Shown here piece after piece: positions 19,595-27,524 of a stretch of DNA of 64,000 nucleotides. This DNA is from Deltaproteobacteria bacterium (GTDB lineage: Bacteria > Desulfobacterota > Syntrophobacteria > Syntrophobacterales > Syntrophobacteraceae). A program made the position numbers and the translations under genes. The stretch lies in assembly GCA_021780695.1 (NCBI GenBank), contig JAJXYD010000004.1, positions 1-64,000 on the forward strand. The letters are read 5' to 3'. Below the pieces are notes generated by a model. It searched no databases, was not told the DNA's origin, and worked only from the letters and a program-made list of their open reading frames with translations. Each line of letters begins with the position of its first letter. Position 1 is the stretch's first letter.

Positions 19595-19968
19595 CCCCTC
19601 CCAATCCAGACCAATCAACTGGTTTTGCACTAGGTTAGTACGAAGTTAAGAATATTTCTCATAGAATAATTTTTCCTATTCACTGCTTTTTTTCTTGCTT
19701 TCTTTGCAACTCCGGCGTAGCTTCCTCTCCAAAATCCCAATCACAAGATCATATTCAACCGCTTTCCGGGGCAGGCCTTGCGGACCCCCCGAAACGCTAT
19801 TGGTCCGTCCAATCGGGCCGTTTTTTTATCGAGGTAAAAAATAGGACCAGCAGGATTTTTCTGAATCTAGAGAGTCGGGCCAAACCGGTCCAGGAAGGGA
19901 GAATTTGGCGCAGTCCCAAGGTCCTTGGTGAGATGGTACCCGCAATATCCCTTGGGAGGGGGATTAAC
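19595..19968. other. gene-free stretch before PhaC-like gene
   Basis: About 370 bases. CGGACC (19781-19786) and GGTCCG (19802-19807) form a possible stem, and ATTGG/CCAAT (19799-19813) an alternative one, ahead of seven T at 19821-19827. Either could terminate the kinase transcript weakly. No gene is supported. Confidence 0.35.
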
Positions 19969-20985
19969 ATGTTGGAAATGTACAATAAATGGATGCAATT
20001 TGTCTTTGAGGCCACCCGGCCTCCAACCCCGCCGACCTTTGTAACGGAAAATGAAATAGTGCTGGAAACCGATGCCTTCAGACTGAGGAGATTCTCGGAG
20101 GGAGGGGATGCCAATCCGGTCTTGATTCTTCCCCCGCAGGCGGGTCACCACAGCGGTATTTGCGATTTTTCCGATGAGAATTCCCTGGTCGGCGTTTTTC
20201 TAAAAAATGGGGTAAAAAGCGTCTATGCCATGGATTGGAAAAGCGCGACTTACGGCCGGGAGGGCGAAAGCCTGGAAACGCTCATCAACCATACCGACAG
20301 GTGCATATCGCACATCGGCGGGAAGGTAAACCTCGTGGGCTTGTGCCAGGGCGGATGGCAAGCAGCGATGTACACGGCGCTTTTCGGCTACAGGGTGAAC
20401 TCCCTGGTACTTGCCGGTGCGCCCATAGATGCCCATGCGGACCCGGGGAAGCTCAAGTTTGCCTGCGATGTTTTGCCCTATAATTATTTTCAATCCCTTG
20501 TCATGGCCGGAGGCGGCATTTACAGGGGAGAGTTTCAGCTCTTCTCCTTCAAGCTTATGAACAGTTACGATCGTTTCTTTGGCGACTATTACAAACTTTA
20601 TGAAAACATCGAGGATCCGGTTTTCCTTGAAAGACATCACCGGTTCAGGAACTGGTATGAAACGGTGAGTCATTTACCCGGCGCATGGTATTTGCAGATA
20701 GTTGACCAGTTATTTATCAAAAACAACCTGATCAAGGGCAAAATATCGCTTTTCAATAAGAAGGTGGATTTAAGAAATATCGAGTGTCCTCTGTTTTTAA
20801 TTGCCGGGACAAAAGATGACATTACGACTCCTGGCCAGGTGTTTAACGCAGGCAAATACGTCTCCACGCCCCCGGAGCGGATAGAAAGATTTCTGGTGGA
20901 TTCGGGCCATATCGGACTTTTCATGGGGAAAAATTCTCTTAGGAACGCCTGGCCCGGGGTAATAGAGAAGATGAAAACATATTAA
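19969..20985 (+). CDS. PHA synthase-like alpha/beta hydrolase with cysteine nucleophile
   Basis: A 338-residue cytoplasmic alpha/beta-fold protein related to class III PhaC. The nucleophile elbow is GLCQGG, Cys126 in place of the usual Ser, as in PHA synthases. The acid is Asp283 or Asp284 (GTKDDITTP) and the base His314 (SGHIGLFMG). Genuine PhaC polymerises hydroxyacyl-CoA, but class III needs PhaE and no phaE, phaA, phaB or phasin gene is nearby, so it may be a polymerase homologue acting alone or an acyltransferase/thioesterase. ATG 19969 follows GGGAGGGGG by seven bases. Length is close to that of class III PhaC. A 12-bp inverted repeat lies after the gene. Confidence 0.7.
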   Translation: MLEMYNKWMQFVFEATRPPTPPTFVTENEIVLETDAFRLRRFSEGGDANPVLILPPQAGHHSGICDFSDENSLVGVFLKNGVKSVYAMDWKSATYGREGESLETLINHTDRCISHIGGKVNLVGLCQGGWQAAMYTALFGYRVNSLVLAGAPIDAHADPGKLKFACDVLPYNYFQSLVMAGGGIYRGEFQLFSFKLMNSYDRFFGDYYKLYENIEDPVFLERHHRFRNWYETVSHLPGAWYLQIVDQLFIKNNLIKGKISLFNKKVDLRNIECPLFLIAGTKDDITTPGQVFNAGKYVSTPPERIERFLVDSGHIGLFMGKNSLRNAWPGVIEKMKTY

Positions 20986-21023
20986 GAAGGGGAGACTCCG
21001 GAAATTTCCTAAAACCTTCATTG

Positions 21024-21092
21024 ATTACCGAACATAGAATGAGTACGATGCGGGTAAATCTCGCCCCCGGGTGGGGGATCATGTTCGGTAAT
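21024..21092. repeat. long-spaced 12-bp perfect inverted repeat
   Basis: ATTACCGAACAT (21024-21035) and ATGTTCGGTAAT (21081-21092) are exact reverse complements 45 bases apart. A second stem, CCCCC-GGGT-GGGGG, lies inside at about 21064-21077. The structure fills the gap between the PhaC-like gene and the next gene, ending 32 bases before its ATG. It could be a terminator, an attenuating leader or paired operator half-sites. Confidence 0.7.
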
Positions 21093-21124
21093 TAACATCG
21101 ATAGTGTCGCATACGGGGGGATAG

Positions 21125-22288
21125 ATGGCCTTTTCCAGTGAAATCGGGGGAAATGAAACCACTCAAAGCATCTTCGCCGCTCCCAGGGGACGTCTTGCCT
21201 CCCTGGACGCCTTTCGCGGACTGACACTGGCCTTGATGATTCTTGTAGACAGTCCCGGAAATCACGGCGCCGTTTTTACCCTTTTGAGTCATGCCGCCTG
21301 GAACGGATGGACTATTGCCGACACGATTTTCCCTGCTTTTCTTTTCATGGTGGGCGTATCGATTGTTTTTTCCCTGGATAGACGCAAGGAAGCAGGATCG
21401 CAGCAGACGATTATAAGGCCGATTCTAAAAAGGACCGCGATCCTTTTCGCACTGGGGATTTTTATAAATATTTTCCCCCGGTTTAATTTTTCGACGCTGC
21501 GCATACCCGGAGTTTTGCAAAGAATAGCCCTCTGCTACTTTTTCGTTTCCCTGATAGTTTTAAAAAGCGGTTTGAGAGGCCGTATTTTGTGGCTGATCGG
21601 ACTTCTTGGGTCCTACTGGCTGATGATGCGCTTCATCCCCGTGCCCGGAGTCGGCGCCGGCGTGCTGGAACCGGGCAAAAATTTCGCGGCCTGGGTCGAC
21701 TCGCATCTTCTGGGCCGCTACATGTGGTCCTATTATGGGGGCAAATGGGACCCGGAAGGACTTGTGAGCACAGTTCCCGCTCTTGCCACGACCCTGTTCG
21801 GGGTGCTTACGGCCCAATGGCTGAAATCTTCCTTTTCCCCCGGCGCAAAAGTAATGGCGATGCTAGCGGCCGGGGCGCTCATCATGATTTCCGGCCTCAT
21901 ACTGGGCCACTGGCTGCCCATAAACAAGAGCCTTTGGACGAGCACTTTCAGTATGTTCATGGCAGGAATGTCCGTTATCAGTCTCGGGCTCTTCTATTTG
22001 CTTATCGATGTCGCGGAGTTTGTGCAGTGGTCAAAACCTCTTATCATTATGGGCATGAACGCCATAACGGTTTACATTCTTTCGATAGTTTTCGTTCATA
22101 CTCTTTGGAACATTGATGTGCAAACATCGGCCAGGGAAAAGATAAGCCTGCACTCCTACCTGTTCAGATACTTTCACACCCCCTTTGGTCCTAAAACGGA
22201 TTCTCTTCTATGGGGACTTTTTGTTGTTTTCTGCATGTATGTTGTGGCCTGGATTATGTGGCGAAAGCGGATATTTATAAAAATATAG
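21125..22288 (+). CDS. membrane acyltransferase-like protein (DUF5009/HGSNAT-NagX type)
   Basis: A 387-residue polytopic protein of the COG4299 group, related to heparan-alpha-glucosaminide N-acetyltransferase and NagX. The diagnostic N-terminus RLASLDAFRGLTLALMILVD is followed by NGWTIADTIFPAFLFMVGVSIVFSL (with the conserved DTIFP), then about ten membrane helices. Eukaryotic members move acetyl groups across a membrane onto amino sugars; bacterial ones are poorly characterised. The ATG at 21125 follows a run of six G. No sugar genes adjoin. Confidence 0.85.
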   Translation: MAFSSEIGGNETTQSIFAAPRGRLASLDAFRGLTLALMILVDSPGNHGAVFTLLSHAAWNGWTIADTIFPAFLFMVGVSIVFSLDRRKEAGSQQTIIRPILKRTAILFALGIFINIFPRFNFSTLRIPGVLQRIALCYFFVSLIVLKSGLRGRILWLIGLLGSYWLMMRFIPVPGVGAGVLEPGKNFAAWVDSHLLGRYMWSYYGGKWDPEGLVSTVPALATTLFGVLTAQWLKSSFSPGAKVMAMLAAGALIMISGLILGHWLPINKSLWTSTFSMFMAGMSVISLGLFYLLIDVAEFVQWSKPLIIMGMNAITVYILSIVFVHTLWNIDVQTSAREKISLHSYLFRYFHTPFGPKTDSLLWGLFVVFCMYVVAWIMWRKRIFIKI

Positions 22289-22674
22289 TCAGAAAACCGC
22301 AATCTGCCGAACGCCCGCGGAATACATCGCCCGGGACGACTCGGTTAACCGATCCTCCCGGAAGAACTTGCCCGCAAGATCGGCACTTTTTGCACGGGGA
22401 GCTAAAATAGGGCTCTCCAGTAGAAGAGATGGGCCATGAGCTTTCACCCTTTTTACACCTAAATCCCGCACCAAACCAAATGCCACCCTCAAAAGTTACC
22501 CCCCACAAAACCCCGCATGGGGCTCATTTTCTCTTTAAGCCGAACTCGATTTACAAAAATTAACAGTTGGACCAAATATTTTTGAGCCAAATTTGGCCAA
22601 ATCGCCCGGTTATTGCTCAGCTATTGGTAAAAAGCGCGACATCTATAAAAAGTTCGCCCTAAAAGGAGAATCCC
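22289..22674. other. gene-free stretch upstream of Ser-rich gene
   Basis: About 385 bases without a supported gene. From 22545 it is AT-rich and contains GCCAAATTTGGCC-type symmetrical motifs (about 22590-22602), possibly a regulator site ahead of the well-translated Ser-rich gene. Confidence 0.4.
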
Positions 22675-23403
22675 ATGAGCGTTTCAGCAGTCAATAACAA
22701 CAATTGGTTTTATACAAATTATCTCTCCACGATCAACCAGCAATCCGGCGGCAGCGGAACCGCGGGTAACCAGACATCCAGTGCCCAGTCAACCTCCGGG
22801 GGAAGCGACTCCCTGCTCCAAAGCATCATGCAGGCGTTTAACCAGGTAGGGCTGTCCTTGCCTACCCAGGCAAACGGATCGGCGGCGACCGGCGCCAACA
22901 GTGTCTCATCAACTACCCAGGCAGCCTCAAGCAGTTCCACCTCATCAACCGCGGCAGCGGGTTCGCCGGGCCATAGCCGACATGCGCTCGGAAAGTTCAT
23001 GCATGACCTTTTTTCGGCCATAGAATCCGAATCCGGTTCGCAGACAAGCACGGCGGGTTCCACCACCACCTCCTCCTCGGCCTACTCAAACTTTTCGAGT
23101 AAGCTTGAGCAGTTGATTTCGCAGCTGGGAAGCGATACCGAAAGTTCCTCGACTTCGACTACTTCCTCGTCCTCATCTGCAAACACGCCCCTTAGTACGC
23201 TCCAAACAGACTTTAGCAACCTCGTTTCAACGCTTTCCACAAACAGCGCCTCCACCCCTACCAGCACAGCGGCCACCAGCACAGCGGCCACGACATCGGC
23301 AAGCACGCCCAACCTTACGACTTTTCTGCAGGATTTACTGAACAACCTTGGGACTTCGGCCACAACCTCGGCAACCGGAAGCATTATGAACGTTTGCGCT
23401 TGA
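22675..23403 (+). CDS. Ser/Thr-rich low-complexity protein with repeated short amphipathic segments
   Basis: A 242-residue protein of unknown family. Long Ser/Thr/Ala/Gly runs separate at least four short segments with helical hydrophobic periodicity: SLLQSIMQAFNQVGL, HALGKFMHDLFSAIE, FSSKLEQLISQLG and PNLTTFLQDLLNNLG. No signal peptide or membrane helix is seen; a single Cys lies two residues from the end (NVCA). AAGGAG five to eight bases before the ATG predicts strong translation. Similar Ser-rich proteins occur in delta-proteobacteria as far as I recall, without known function. It might be an exported surface protein or a disordered scaffold. Confidence 0.75.
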   Translation: MSVSAVNNNNWFYTNYLSTINQQSGGSGTAGNQTSSAQSTSGGSDSLLQSIMQAFNQVGLSLPTQANGSAATGANSVSSTTQAASSSSTSSTAAAGSPGHSRHALGKFMHDLFSAIESESGSQTSTAGSTTTSSSAYSNFSSKLEQLISQLGSDTESSSTSTTSSSSSANTPLSTLQTDFSNLVSTLSTNSASTPTSTAATSTAATTSASTPNLTTFLQDLLNNLGTSATTSATGSIMNVCA

Positions 23404-23752
23404 CAGTAAACGCCTAAATGCTGTATTTATGAATGTTTTCCGGATTATATCATGAAGGGGCTCCAGCAGAGGTCCGGGCGCGAAGCCCCAGGAGGCCTGA
23501 GGTAGTTTTTTCCCCTGGCGGAATGAAGCAGGCAAATACAGATAAAGGGGGCGGGCGATTTTTTCATCAAAAGCTTCTCGACCTGATCAAAATCGTCGGC
23601 ATAAAAGATTATAATCATATCGGTTATTATTACGTGATTCGGGATTGCCGGATATGTCCCGGGAGCTTATCGGTCGGCAATCGCAATTTGCCGTTTTCAT
23701 TTCGCAAAAGGCCGGTCCTGACCGGCGGGTATTATGCAGGAGTTTAGGTTAC
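23404..23752. other. structured gene-free stretch
   Basis: About 350 bases. GATTGCCG (23643-23650) pairs with CGGCAATC (23675-23682), and GCCGGT-CCTG-ACCGGC forms a tight hairpin at 23711-23726, just before the ribosome-binding site of the next gene. An open frame through 23433-23747 has no convincing start signal. Confidence 0.45.
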
Positions 23753-23974
23753 ATGGCAAAGGAGAAAGGGTCTCGAGGCTTGTGTGTGCAACCTGAGAAA
23801 GTCAATAAGGAGGGTCCATATCCCACCATGTGCAAGGAAGGCAAGGGCGTACGAAATTTTGCCTGCCCGCATTACGACGATTGCCTGGATAAGGCCGCCA
23901 AGGGAATGTGGAGCGGATTTACCTGCAGAGAATGTTTTTCTTACGTACAGAAGGAAGAGGAAACTCAAAACTGA
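23753..23974 (+). CDS. Cys-rich miniprotein, possible metal-binding
   Basis: A 73-residue soluble protein with six cysteines (GLCVQ, TMCKE, FACPHYDDCLD, TCRECF) ending in a CxxC pair, a pattern that suggests zinc or Fe-S binding. No named family is assigned; comparable small proteins appear in Geobacter-like genomes as far as I recall. ATG 23753 has AGGAG (23738-23742) ten bases upstream. Its stop codon directly abuts the GTG of the PAP2 gene, so they are probably cotranscribed. Confidence 0.7.
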   Translation: MAKEKGSRGLCVQPEKVNKEGPYPTMCKEGKGVRNFACPHYDDCLDKAAKGMWSGFTCRECFSYVQKEEETQN

Positions 23975-24613
23975 GTGCTGGAGAATAGAAAATGGCGGGC
24001 TGGGCTCTGCTTTTTTGCAGTCGTTTCAGTCTGCGTAACCAGCTATGTAGTTTTGGACAGGCGCGCGGCATTTTTTTGCGCTGCCCTGGGGCCCGGGACA
24101 AAAGAAATTTTTGGACTTTTGACCCGTCTGGGAATATCTACGCCCTATCTTGTGGCGGCGCTGGCCGGAGCGGTCTATTTTAGATTCCTGGGCAAAAATA
24201 GAGAATTGGCCAATGTGGCCGCCTTTCTTTTCCTTGCCGTGGCGCTCTCGGGTCTTGCCAACGACCTGCTCAAGGTCTTGGTTGGCAGGAGCAGGCCCGG
24301 CCTTCTGCTATCCAAAGGCTTTTACGGCTTCAAACCCTTTACGTCCAAATATATTTTCGAATCCTTTCCTTCAGGCCACTCGAACACCATCGCCTCTTTT
24401 TGCTATGGACTATACCTGGCAGCGGATCGTTTCGCCTTGCCGCTCCTGTTTATCGCCCTGGCGGTCATGGCAAGCCGGGTAGTAGTCGGGGCTCATTTCC
24501 CGAGCGACGTGTTGTTTGGGGCCTACCTGGCAGTGGTGATTACCGGACTTTTGGCCGAGGGTTTCGAAAAAAAAGGGCTGAAAATAACAGGCCGCTCGAG
24601 AATGGGGGTGTAA
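23975..24613 (+). CDS. PAP2-family membrane phosphatase
   Basis: A 212-residue membrane phosphatase of the type-2 phosphatidic acid/undecaprenyl-pyrophosphate phosphatase superfamily. The three signature blocks are present: KVLVGRSRPG, SFPSGHSN and SRVVVGAHFPSDVLFG, holding the catalytic His of PSGH and of the last block. About five to six helices. Likely substrates are lipid phosphates or undecaprenyl pyrophosphate at the periplasmic face. The start is GTG one base after the upstream TGA, with GGAAGAGG about 15 bases before, implying translational coupling. Confidence 0.88.
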   Translation: MLENRKWRAGLCFFAVVSVCVTSYVVLDRRAAFFCAALGPGTKEIFGLLTRLGISTPYLVAALAGAVYFRFLGKNRELANVAAFLFLAVALSGLANDLLKVLVGRSRPGLLLSKGFYGFKPFTSKYIFESFPSGHSNTIASFCYGLYLAADRFALPLLFIALAVMASRVVVGAHFPSDVLFGAYLAVVITGLLAEGFEKKGLKITGRSRMGV

Positions 24614-24635
24614 CCCGGAACCCCAGAAAATTCCG

Positions 24636-24884
24636 TCATCCCCATACGAGCCCCGCAACGATCTTATCCAAGTCGATGGCCTGCCCCCTGCCACGGAAGG
24701 TGTAGTGGCCATTCATTAGATGCCTCCACGCTGCCGGCGAAATTTTCTTAAGCATAGCCAGTGCTTTCGCGTTACCAGCCGCCTCGTATTTCGCGAGCAA
24801 CCGTGACAGGATGGCGGAATTGTAATAGATGATCATGTTTGCAACCAGCCCGCCGCATTGGTTGCTGATCTCTATTTCAGTTGT
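24636..24884 (-). pseudogene. Tn3-family transposase, C-terminal remnant
   Basis: About 83 residues of the end of a Tn3-like TnpA: TEIEISNQCGGLVANMIIYY, SRLLAKYEAAGNAKALAMLK, KISPAAWRHLMNGHYTF and a terminal LDKIVAGLVW before a TGA. Full-length members have about 950-1000 residues, so more than 90 percent is missing. The frame is lost exactly where an IS256-family element begins. The rest of the transposase is not found on the far side of that element, so a deletion must also have occurred. Confidence 0.75.
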
Positions 24885-26352
24885 GTGCGTCAAGTTCTGC
24901 AAATTCGATCAGACATGCGGGTCACCTGTTTTTTTTGCTACGCTAAGCGACGGACCAGCCGAGGTGAGCCGGAGTCGCGGAGGGTGGCCGGAATGGGGTC
25001 CCCACACGACCCCTGGAGGCCATCCGCAGCAGGCCCGGCTCGCCGGAGCGGCTAGGCAGCCGGCTTCAGTGCGAGCGCCAACTTTTGTGTTCTTTAAGCA
25101 CCTCCATGTTCAGGTAACGGCTCGCCTCTGGCCAGCTTTCGTGCGTCTCTACTGCCAGAGCCCGCACTAGGCGCAAGCAACTTTCCGCATTTGGGAAAAT
25201 TCGTACTACATGGGTTCTCCGTTTTATTTCTTCGTTGAAACGCTCCAGCATGTTCGTTTTCTTCATGTGTTTATGGTGTTGCACGGGCAGACGATAGTAA
25301 TTTAGGGTCTCCGCTATGTTTTCTTCGACCCAGGCGCACAGCTTAGGGTATTTTGGCTGCCAACGCTCAAGCCACTGAGCCAGGTCCTTGCGCGCCTCGG
25401 CCAAGTCTCGTCGATCGTAAATCCAGCGAAGTTCCTGAAGACAATCGTCGTTGGCCTTTCGTGGCAGGTGATCGAGTGCATTGCGCAGAAAATGCACATA
25501 GCAACGTTGCCGGACGGCCTCCGGCAAAACCTCCCATACGGCCTTCTTCAGCCCCGGATGATCGTCGGTGACAACGAACTCGACCCCGCGCAACCCTCGC
25601 TCCTTCAGTCCCACCAAGAAGTCACGCCAGATGCTCTCCGATTCCCTGTTTGCAAGCTCGACCGCGAGAATCCGGCGTCGGCCTTCCTCGTTTATGCCGA
25701 CCGCAATCTGGACGGCTCGGCTCCGGATCACCCCGTCCTCCCTCACCTTTTCATAGCGGGCATCCAAAACAAGATAGGAGTATGGCTCCTCCAGTCGCCT
25801 CTTTGCAAATTTTTCCAGGCTCTCATCGAGAGTCTTGCTCATCGAACTGATCGCCGAGGCCGAAAACGAGTGCCCGCACAGTTTCTCCGTAACCGCTTTG
25901 ACCTTGCGCGTCGATACCCCCTGGACGTACATCTCGGCCAGGGCCAACACCAAAGCCTTCTCGGACCTCTGGTATCTTTCGAATACCTGAGTCCAAAAAT
26001 GACCCTGCCTATCCTGAGGGACCCTAAGTTCCAGTTTCCCGACTCGGGTTATAAGGGAGCGTTCGTAGTATCCCGAACGGTATCCCAGGCGCCCAGGGGA
26101 GCGCTCGCTCTTGCCCGCGCCAATCGCCTCCGTCATCTCCTGCTCGAGAACCTCCTGTACCACCTCCCGCAAAATATCCTTGAGGCCATCATTTTCTTTG
26201 CTGAAAAGAGCTTTCAAATCCAAATGCTTACGCTTAAACTTGTTCTCCGTCATGGCATCTCTTTCATCGTGGGTTTTGGGTGTTTTTGGTTGAACAACCC
26301 GTATGCCATGACCAAACTTTTAAATCATTCTCTTTTGCAGAACTTTTTGCAC
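24885..26352 (-). mobile_element. IS256-family insertion sequence
   Basis: The about 1.47-kb element is bounded by imperfect inverted repeats. The left end (24885-24907) and the complement of the right end (26330-26352) share GTGC and then AAGTTCTGCAAA (24892-24903 and 26334-26345). It carries one transposase gene. A clean 8-9 bp target duplication was not seen, so the exact ends may be off by several bases, or the flanks have rearranged. The left end lies in the Tn3 remnant. Confidence 0.75.
25066..26253 (-). CDS. IS256-family transposase (Mutator-type DDE)
   Basis: A 395-residue full-length transposase. Hallmarks: N-terminal EVVQEVLEQEMTEAIGA, GYRSGYYERSL, then the DDE core with the first Asp in YLVLDARYEKVR, the second in VEFVVTDDHPGL and the Glu in NMLERFNEEIKRRT, and the family signature RCYVHFLRNALDHLP. 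The frame is intact from ATG to stop with all three acidic residues, so it may be active. ATG 26253 has GAAAGAG upstream. Confidence 0.95.
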   Translation of the reverse strand: MTENKFKRKHLDLKALFSKENDGLKDILREVVQEVLEQEMTEAIGAGKSERSPGRLGYRSGYYERSLITRVGKLELRVPQDRQGHFWTQVFERYQRSEKALVLALAEMYVQGVSTRKVKAVTEKLCGHSFSASAISSMSKTLDESLEKFAKRRLEEPYSYLVLDARYEKVREDGVIRSRAVQIAVGINEEGRRRILAVELANRESESIWRDFLVGLKERGLRGVEFVVTDDHPGLKKAVWEVLPEAVRQRCYVHFLRNALDHLPRKANDDCLQELRWIYDRRDLAEARKDLAQWLERWQPKYPKLCAWVEENIAETLNYYRLPVQHHKHMKKTNMLERFNEEIKRRTHVVRIFPNAESCLRLVRALAVETHESWPEASRYLNMEVLKEHKSWRSH

Positions 26353-26381
26353 TCTATCCTCGGGGTTCCGGCTTCCACCCC

Positions 26382-26396
26382 CATGTTGGGATTACC
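26382..26396 (+). repeat. 15-bp direct repeat, left of toxin-antitoxin pair
   Basis: CATGTTGGGATTACC is repeated exactly at 27397-27411, with the PrlF/YhaV operon between. It begins about 30 bases beyond the IS256 right end. Confidence 0.75.
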
Positions 26397-26434
26397 CCGG
26401 GTTGGGCAAAAATACCCAAGCCATTAAAATAGCC

Positions 26435-26463
26435 TTGACCCGACAATGCGATTGCATTACCAT
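26435..26463 (+). promoter_or_regulatory. promoter and operator of toxin-antitoxin operon
   Basis: TTGACC (26435-26440) and TACCAT (26458-26463) are 17 bases apart. Between and overlapping them is the palindrome AATGC-GATT-GCATT (26445-26458), a likely site for autorepression by the PrlF antitoxin. The ATG follows 34 bases after the -10 box. Confidence 0.55.
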
Positions 26464-26496
26464 GCATACACCTAACTTATTTCACTGGAGAGTGCT

Positions 26497-26826
26497 ATGG
26501 CTGCTACCATCGAAGTCGAATCCACGCTCACCGACCGCTATCAGACCACGGTGCCGGAAACCGTACGTCGTGCGCTCAAGCTCGGCAAGCGCGACAAGAT
26601 TCACTACTCCATCCGCCAGAACGGCGAAGTGGTGCTTACGCGCACCACCTCCACCGAAGGTGATGATCCTGTGCTTGGGCAGTTCCTTAACTTCCTGGCG
26701 CGTGACATCGCCAGCCACCCTGAACGGCTCCGGGCTGTCGACACCGGTCTTGTCAATCGCATTCAGTCGCTGGTTGGCGGCGTTGAAGTCGATCTCGACG
26801 CGGCCTTGTCGGAAGATGATGAATGA
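26497..26826 (+). CDS. prlF: PrlF-family antitoxin
   Basis: A 109-residue type II antitoxin with an N-terminal AbrB/SpoVT-like swapped-hairpin domain (ESTLTDRYQTTVPETVRRALKLGKRDKIHYSI, residues about 8-45) and a C-terminal toxin-binding region typical of PrlF/SohA (DPVLGQFLNFLARDIASHPERL). It neutralises YhaV and should repress its own promoter. GGAGAG precedes the ATG. Its stop overlaps the toxin start by four bases (ATGA), the usual coupling of such pairs. Confidence 0.92.
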   Translation: MAATIEVESTLTDRYQTTVPETVRRALKLGKRDKIHYSIRQNGEVVLTRTTSTEGDDPVLGQFLNFLARDIASHPERLRAVDTGLVNRIQSLVGGVEVDLDAALSEDDE

Positions 26827-27353
26827 GTGGGAACAAGCACGCCCCTCTGATCGTTAATGATTGGACGATCTTCGCACACCCGCTGTTTCTTGATCAACTC
26901 GAAACACTCATCCAGCAGGTCGAGGATCTCAAGCAAAAAGACCCGGATGGTTTCACCAAGAAGAACGCTGCCAAGCGACTGGCGGCGATCGCAAAGTTGG
27001 CATTTGATATCATTCCACAGAACCCGACAAGGCCGGAATACCGACAGGGTAACACCCTTGGTGAGGGCCATAAGCACTGGTTCCGTGCCAGTTTTTTTCA
27101 GCAGTACCGGTTGTTCTTCCGCTACCACGCCCAGAGCAAGTTGATCGTTTACGCCTGGGTGAATGACAAAGAAACCAAGCGGGCCTACGAGAGCAGCAAT
27201 GATGCTTACAGGATCTTTCGCAAGATGCTGAAGAGAGGTCATCCGCCTGACGATTGGGATCGTCTCCTGTCCGAGGCCCGCGCGGAATCCGGTCGGATAC
27301 GGCAATTAGTGGCGAAGGCAGGGGCTTTGGGGTCCGCTAACGAAACGGAATAG
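26823..27353 (+). CDS. yhaV: YhaV-family ribonuclease toxin
   Basis: A 176-residue RelE-like endoribonuclease toxin of the YhaV family. Characteristic blocks: NDWTIFAHPLFLDQLETL near the start, KRLAAIAKLAFDIIPQNPTRPEYRQGNTLG, HWFRASFFQQYRLFFRYH, IVYAWVNDKETKRAY and a basic C-terminal helix. Length and order are those of full-length YhaV, so it is probably functional and held in check by the overlapping antitoxin. The pair sits between 15-bp direct repeats next to mobile-element debris, consistent with acquisition. Confidence 0.92.
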   Translation: MSGNKHAPLIVNDWTIFAHPLFLDQLETLIQQVEDLKQKDPDGFTKKNAAKRLAAIAKLAFDIIPQNPTRPEYRQGNTLGEGHKHWFRASFFQQYRLFFRYHAQSKLIVYAWVNDKETKRAYESSNDAYRIFRKMLKRGHPPDDWDRLLSEARAESGRIRQLVAKAGALGSANETE

Positions 27354-27370
27354 GTTTCGCACATTGGGAA

Positions 27371-27388
27371 GAGGGGTCATGGCCCCTC
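27371..27388 (+). terminator. hairpin after toxin gene
   Basis: GAGGGG (27371-27376) and CCCCTC (27383-27388) pair around TCATGG, 18 bases after the toxin stop. No T-tract follows, so it may be a Rho-dependent or mRNA-stabilising structure. Confidence 0.45.
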
Positions 27389-27396
27389 ATTGCATG

Positions 27397-27411
27397 CATG
27401 TTGGGATTACC
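27397..27411 (+). repeat. 15-bp direct repeat, right of toxin-antitoxin pair
   Basis: Exact second copy of CATGTTGGGATTACC (first at 26382-26396). Similarity ends sharply on both sides. Confidence 0.75.
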
Positions 27412-27524
27412 GCGACCGTGACCGAATTTTCCGGGATTCCGCCTTACCCCCCAGAATGCGGCCCTTCGAAGGCTTGAAGGAACTCGAGGGCTAAGAGCCG
27501 GTTCCACAGGGACCCCCGCCCGGG

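Noticed and set aside
23433..23747. Possible 104-codon gene before the Cys-rich miniprotein
   Set aside because: No good start signal, overlaps two hairpins and contains no recognisable motif.
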